A stretch of DNA of 64,000 nucleotides, taken from assembly GCF_900176285.1 (NCBI RefSeq), contig NZ_FWXF01000001.1:437987-501986 (forward strand), read 5' to 3'. The translations under genes were made by a program, and so were the position numbers. Under the pieces are notes generated by a model, which did no database searches, was not told the DNA's origin, and worked only from the letters and a program-made list of their open reading frames with translations. The DNA is from Desulfacinum hydrothermale DSM 13146. Lineage in GTDB: Bacteria; Desulfobacterota; Syntrophobacteria; Syntrophobacterales; DSM-9756. Below, piece by piece: positions 62,601 through 64,000 of this stretch (the first letter of the stretch is position 1; the number at the start of each line of letters is the position of its first letter).

Positions 62601-63192
62601 CGCTTTGCAGGCCACGCAGGGCGAGTACTTTTTCCAGGGGGTACGGCTGAAACTGGTCCGCGGCGAGCTCACCTTCCGGGGCTTGGAACGGCCTGATCCG
62701 CTGCTCGATGTGACGTGTGAGAAAAACGTGAGGGATGTGAGCATCACGGCATCACTCAGCGGCCCGTTGAGCAGACCGGTGCTCAATTTTTCCAGCTCCC
62801 CTTCCATGGATCAGGTGGATATCGTTTCTTACCTCCTGTACGGCAGGGCGGCGGGGGAACTGAACGCCCAACAAGCCGGAGCCCTCCAACGACGAGGGGT
62901 TCAGTTCGTCGGCTCGGGAACCACCGCCGTGGTGCGCGATATGCTAGGCGAGACGCCCCTCAAGCCCGATGTCTTTGAACTCAAGGGAACGACCGGTGGC
63001 AATGTGGTGGAGATCGGAAAATACGTTACACCGGAGCTTTTCGTCACCTACCAGAAAGGGGTGACGGGGGACGAAAAGGATCAGCTGCGGGCGGAATACC
63101 GCCTCAACCGGCACATCTCCGTGGAAAGCCAGTGGGGAAGAGAGGATCAGTCCGGGGTGGACGTCTTCTTTCGGTACGATTTCGGCGATTGA
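59614..63192 (+). CDS. tamB: TamB/AsmA-like translocation and lipid-transport protein
   Basis: A 1192-residue inner-membrane-anchored protein. A TM helix (about residues 33-52) is followed by a long beta-taco body of repeated beta strands, and a C-terminal DUF490 domain with GPVRLYGALQATQGEYFFQGV, LNFSSSPSMDQVDIVSYLLYGRA and TPELFVTYQKGVTG. Such proteins span the periplasm, working with TamA and in phospholipid transport. It is separated from tamA by two unrelated genes. GAGGAG lies upstream of ATG 59614, with a G/C-rich hairpin before it. Confidence 0.92.
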   Translation: MNHPRKALPAGANGRPRPTGGRIFAGLMRGVLAVLGVVLIAAIALMLAIHVPWVQGKVIAYGSDWVRNTLGIELNVGKVAWNPFRGIRLEQVRAAVAQKRFLEAEAVALDYGLTLAPPYFHARRLTLVRPLLDLEKGPDGRWILPVSSSRKGETSDGGPIRWDKLPLPSLRVIQARVRAHEDGQKILDIQEMTGTLRLEGFVRDDGSSGLNIRLDKWQGTVQVPAYGPIALSGALSWAADRLTVETLEVRADEGVSGRLEGRWDSFPSGALDLHLAYSAACPNPILPRLSGICAGGEGLEGRVRVLGSLRDFQATYELQLLGGQVRGVAHVRQRDQALSATASVAFEKLKASFRRDITARLSGNADLKVERSAAGQIQGNLGLSIRQGTAAGLSLAGTKINGTWTPGALDIGEALVNLGPGRVQLSGRVLLPQKAKAPEDGPSAPIALDLQVKGKDLDLAVLGRALGRKSLSGTLNLDGTLSGPWPAPVWDGSLSASDVEGFGVRAGALSIQGKGRLWGRAGPRHVAVRLSSFVLKDTRGQSLSVELMQSGSDEIRFQATGEGIQGSGAFSVQGRVENVWDLPKVFQVERGTARLGKDGVRFEGRGRLAASEVELDAWRLEHGTESLSLSGRLTRKGPRRLRLTFQGVDLGTWSKRLAKRTMGTGIVDGSLVMDGSWESPVLSYEVSGRGIRPMGGSGSVPAALQVRGTYRQGFWDFKGQVRSEPGNAVVDLQGRWPLALDWPSRSFRSPDDSQGVIQLDSHGFPLEILTGYLPFMKSLKGSLDARIRLAGSFKDLQLQGEGRLEDGAFQLKSWKEPFQDIQARWRLDNERLWIENARLRLLEGDVTAHGVLRHKMGKVLGYELQASGTNVHFPELFGIEGRGRATAVFSQEGGAFRPDVKGKIHLSQADMRLGELERDLARNIHVVGDREEGPVVYLGESRKVKRRPGLFQRTTLDLEVHLPKEGSWVRGYGLEALVQGVAKIQKARRGPVRLYGALQATQGEYFFQGVRLKLVRGELTFRGLERPDPLLDVTCEKNVRDVSITASLSGPLSRPVLNFSSSPSMDQVDIVSYLLYGRAAGELNAQQAGALQRRGVQFVGSGTTAVVRDMLGETPLKPDVFELKGTTGGNVVEIGKYVTPELFVTYQKGVTGDEKDQLRAEYRLNRHISVESQWGREDQSGVDVFFRYDFGD

Positions 63193-63272
63193 GCCTTGGG
63201 GGAGTGGTGTGGACGCATCGGGGAACGGGGGCCCTGTGGTGCGACCGAACGGGGGGAAGAAGGAGTGGGGAC

Positions 63273-63500
63273 ATGAAGATGCAGGAAGTTCGGATCAAGG
63301 CCAAGGCATTGGGAATCAACTCCTTCGGGAAGAAGAAGGTGGATCTCATTCGAGAAATCCAAAGGGCCGAAGGCAATTTCGATTGCTTTGGAAGAGCCCA
63401 GGGGTACTGCGACCAGTGGGACTGCTGTTTCCGGGATGCGTGCTTGGCGCCGCCGGCTTCAAAGGCTCGTAAAACGCGAGGGGCGAGTCGTAAGGCCTGA
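63273..63500 (+). CDS. Small SAP-like protein with a Cys-rich motif
   Basis: A 75-residue protein. The first half, MQEVRIKAKALGINSFGKKKVDLIREIQ, looks like a SAP helix-turn-helix DNA-binding motif. The second half, CFGRAQGYCDQWDCCFRDAC, holds five Cys that could bind zinc or iron-sulfur, and the tail is basic. I recall this arrangement as a conserved hypothetical in proteobacteria. ATG 63273 follows AAGGAG. It lies 80 bases past tamB. Confidence 0.8.
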   Translation: MKMQEVRIKAKALGINSFGKKKVDLIREIQRAEGNFDCFGRAQGYCDQWDCCFRDACLAPPASKARKTRGASRKA

Positions 63501-63622
63501 ATTTTGCCCGCGACCGGAATGGAGGTTCTATCTTTCTTTGGCCCTCACCGGCGCATCACGCATCCCGCGTTGCAAAGGACGGCTGTCTCTGCCGGGGGCG
63601 GCTGTTGAGAAAAGGAAAGGTC

Positions 63623-63991
63623 ATGGAACATACGGAAGACAGCGCCAGGATCGAATTGTTGAAGATCCAAAACAACCGAAAACCCGAACAAGTCATCTCA
63701 CTGGTCAGGGAGCCCAATGCAGGGGGACTGCATACCGAGGGGCTCACCAAGCTTTTCAATGTCCAGGAGATTTGGATCGATACGCGAAACATTGCGGACG
63801 CCCTGAACGAGTACGCCCGCGTGCTCTCCTTTCTCATGGAAACCATGTCCCAATCGGAGGATCTGGCGCTTCCTTACGGGTTTCAGGATGAATTCACCTT
63901 CGACGGGGTGCGCTATTCGCTCAAAAGCGAAGGCCCCTACCGGGTGCTGCGGCGGGTCCCGGAGACCGGGCAAATGGTCTACGACAAATAG
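63623..63991 (+). CDS. Conserved hypothetical protein, about 122 residues
   Basis: A soluble protein I cannot name. It begins MEHTEDSARIELLKIQNNRK and has an acidic middle with LNEYARVLSFLMETM and the end RVLRRVPETGQMVYDK. There is no catalytic motif, Cys or TM segment. ATG 63623 follows AAAGGAAAGG. It is complete, ending nine bases before the window edge. It is preceded by a 122-base spacer after the SAP-like gene. Confidence 0.7.
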   Translation: MEHTEDSARIELLKIQNNRKPEQVISLVREPNAGGLHTEGLTKLFNVQEIWIDTRNIADALNEYARVLSFLMETMSQSEDLALPYGFQDEFTFDGVRYSLKSEGPYRVLRRVPETGQMVYDK

Positions 63992-64000
63992 CCGATCCAG

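Overview
The window is dense, GC-rich chromosomal DNA that reads as a member of the Desulfobacterota (old Deltaproteobacteria), probably from the Syntrophobacter/Desulfacinum-like part of the phylum. That placement is an inference from gene content: a multiheme c-type cytochrome, a broken class III cytochrome, two orphan 2-oxoacid:ferredoxin oxidoreductase subunits, a UPF0210/ACT pair, and diderm envelope machinery (Tol-Pal, TamA/TamB-like, type IV pilus secretin). No rRNA, tRNA, CRISPR array, prophage or intact insertion sequence was seen.

Layout. 0-5 kb: start of a CoA-disulfide-reductase-like flavoprotein, a broken TauE/SafE permease fragment, an octaheme cytochrome, an IS3-type transposase remnant, then UPF0210 and an ACT-domain protein. 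5-7 kb: a B12-dependent radical SAM enzyme. 6.8-14.3 kb: a long minus-strand housekeeping run, phoH-pgpH-ybeY-pdxJ-acpS-nnrDE-tsaE, divergent from cvpA-mazG. 15.7-18 kb: a Rossmann-type unknown protein whose start codon overlaps that of a DUF1992 gene, then namZ. 18-20.4 kb: an NAD synthase fused to GAF and ANTAR domains, and lepB. 20.5-25.5 kb: pilMNO and pilQ without pilP, then an L,D-transpeptidase. 26-29 kb: orphan porC-porD, a repeat element, a methyltransferase, a monooxygenase-fold protein and queH. 29-38 kb (minus): mpl, a beta-lactamase-fold hydrolase, ldcA, coaX, glmM, folP, ftsH. 38-41.4 kb (minus): a membrane protein of unknown role, RdgC, a 44-residue basic protein and an HExxH protein. 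41.6-43 kb: rfbC-rfbD. 43-47.3 kb (minus): pabC-pabB-pabA and an O-methyltransferase. 47.4-50 kb: cytochrome pseudogene, ndk, a repeat copy and mltD. 50-57.7 kb: cobB and tolQ-tolR-tolA-tolB-pal-cpoB-tamA. 58-64 kb: a thioesterase, a zinc alcohol dehydrogenase, tamB and two small proteins.

How they work together. Much of the window serves the envelope: peptidoglycan precursor synthesis (glmM), probable wall recycling (namZ, mpl, an AmiE-like hydrolase, ldcA, mltD), outer-membrane constriction (Tol-Pal) and outer-membrane protein assembly (tamA/tamB). A second theme is cofactor supply: NAD (nadE, nnrDE), CoA (coaX), PLP (pdxJ) and folate (pabABC, folP).

Most unusual points: the NadE-GAF-ANTAR fusion; head-to-head genes sharing a CATG start; a dispersed repeat that carries the stop codon of two unrelated genes; three decayed genes (permease, transposase, cytochrome); and conserved clusters missing a member (no pilP, no porA/porB, no rfbA/rfbB here). 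I did not find a clearly new defence or mobile system.
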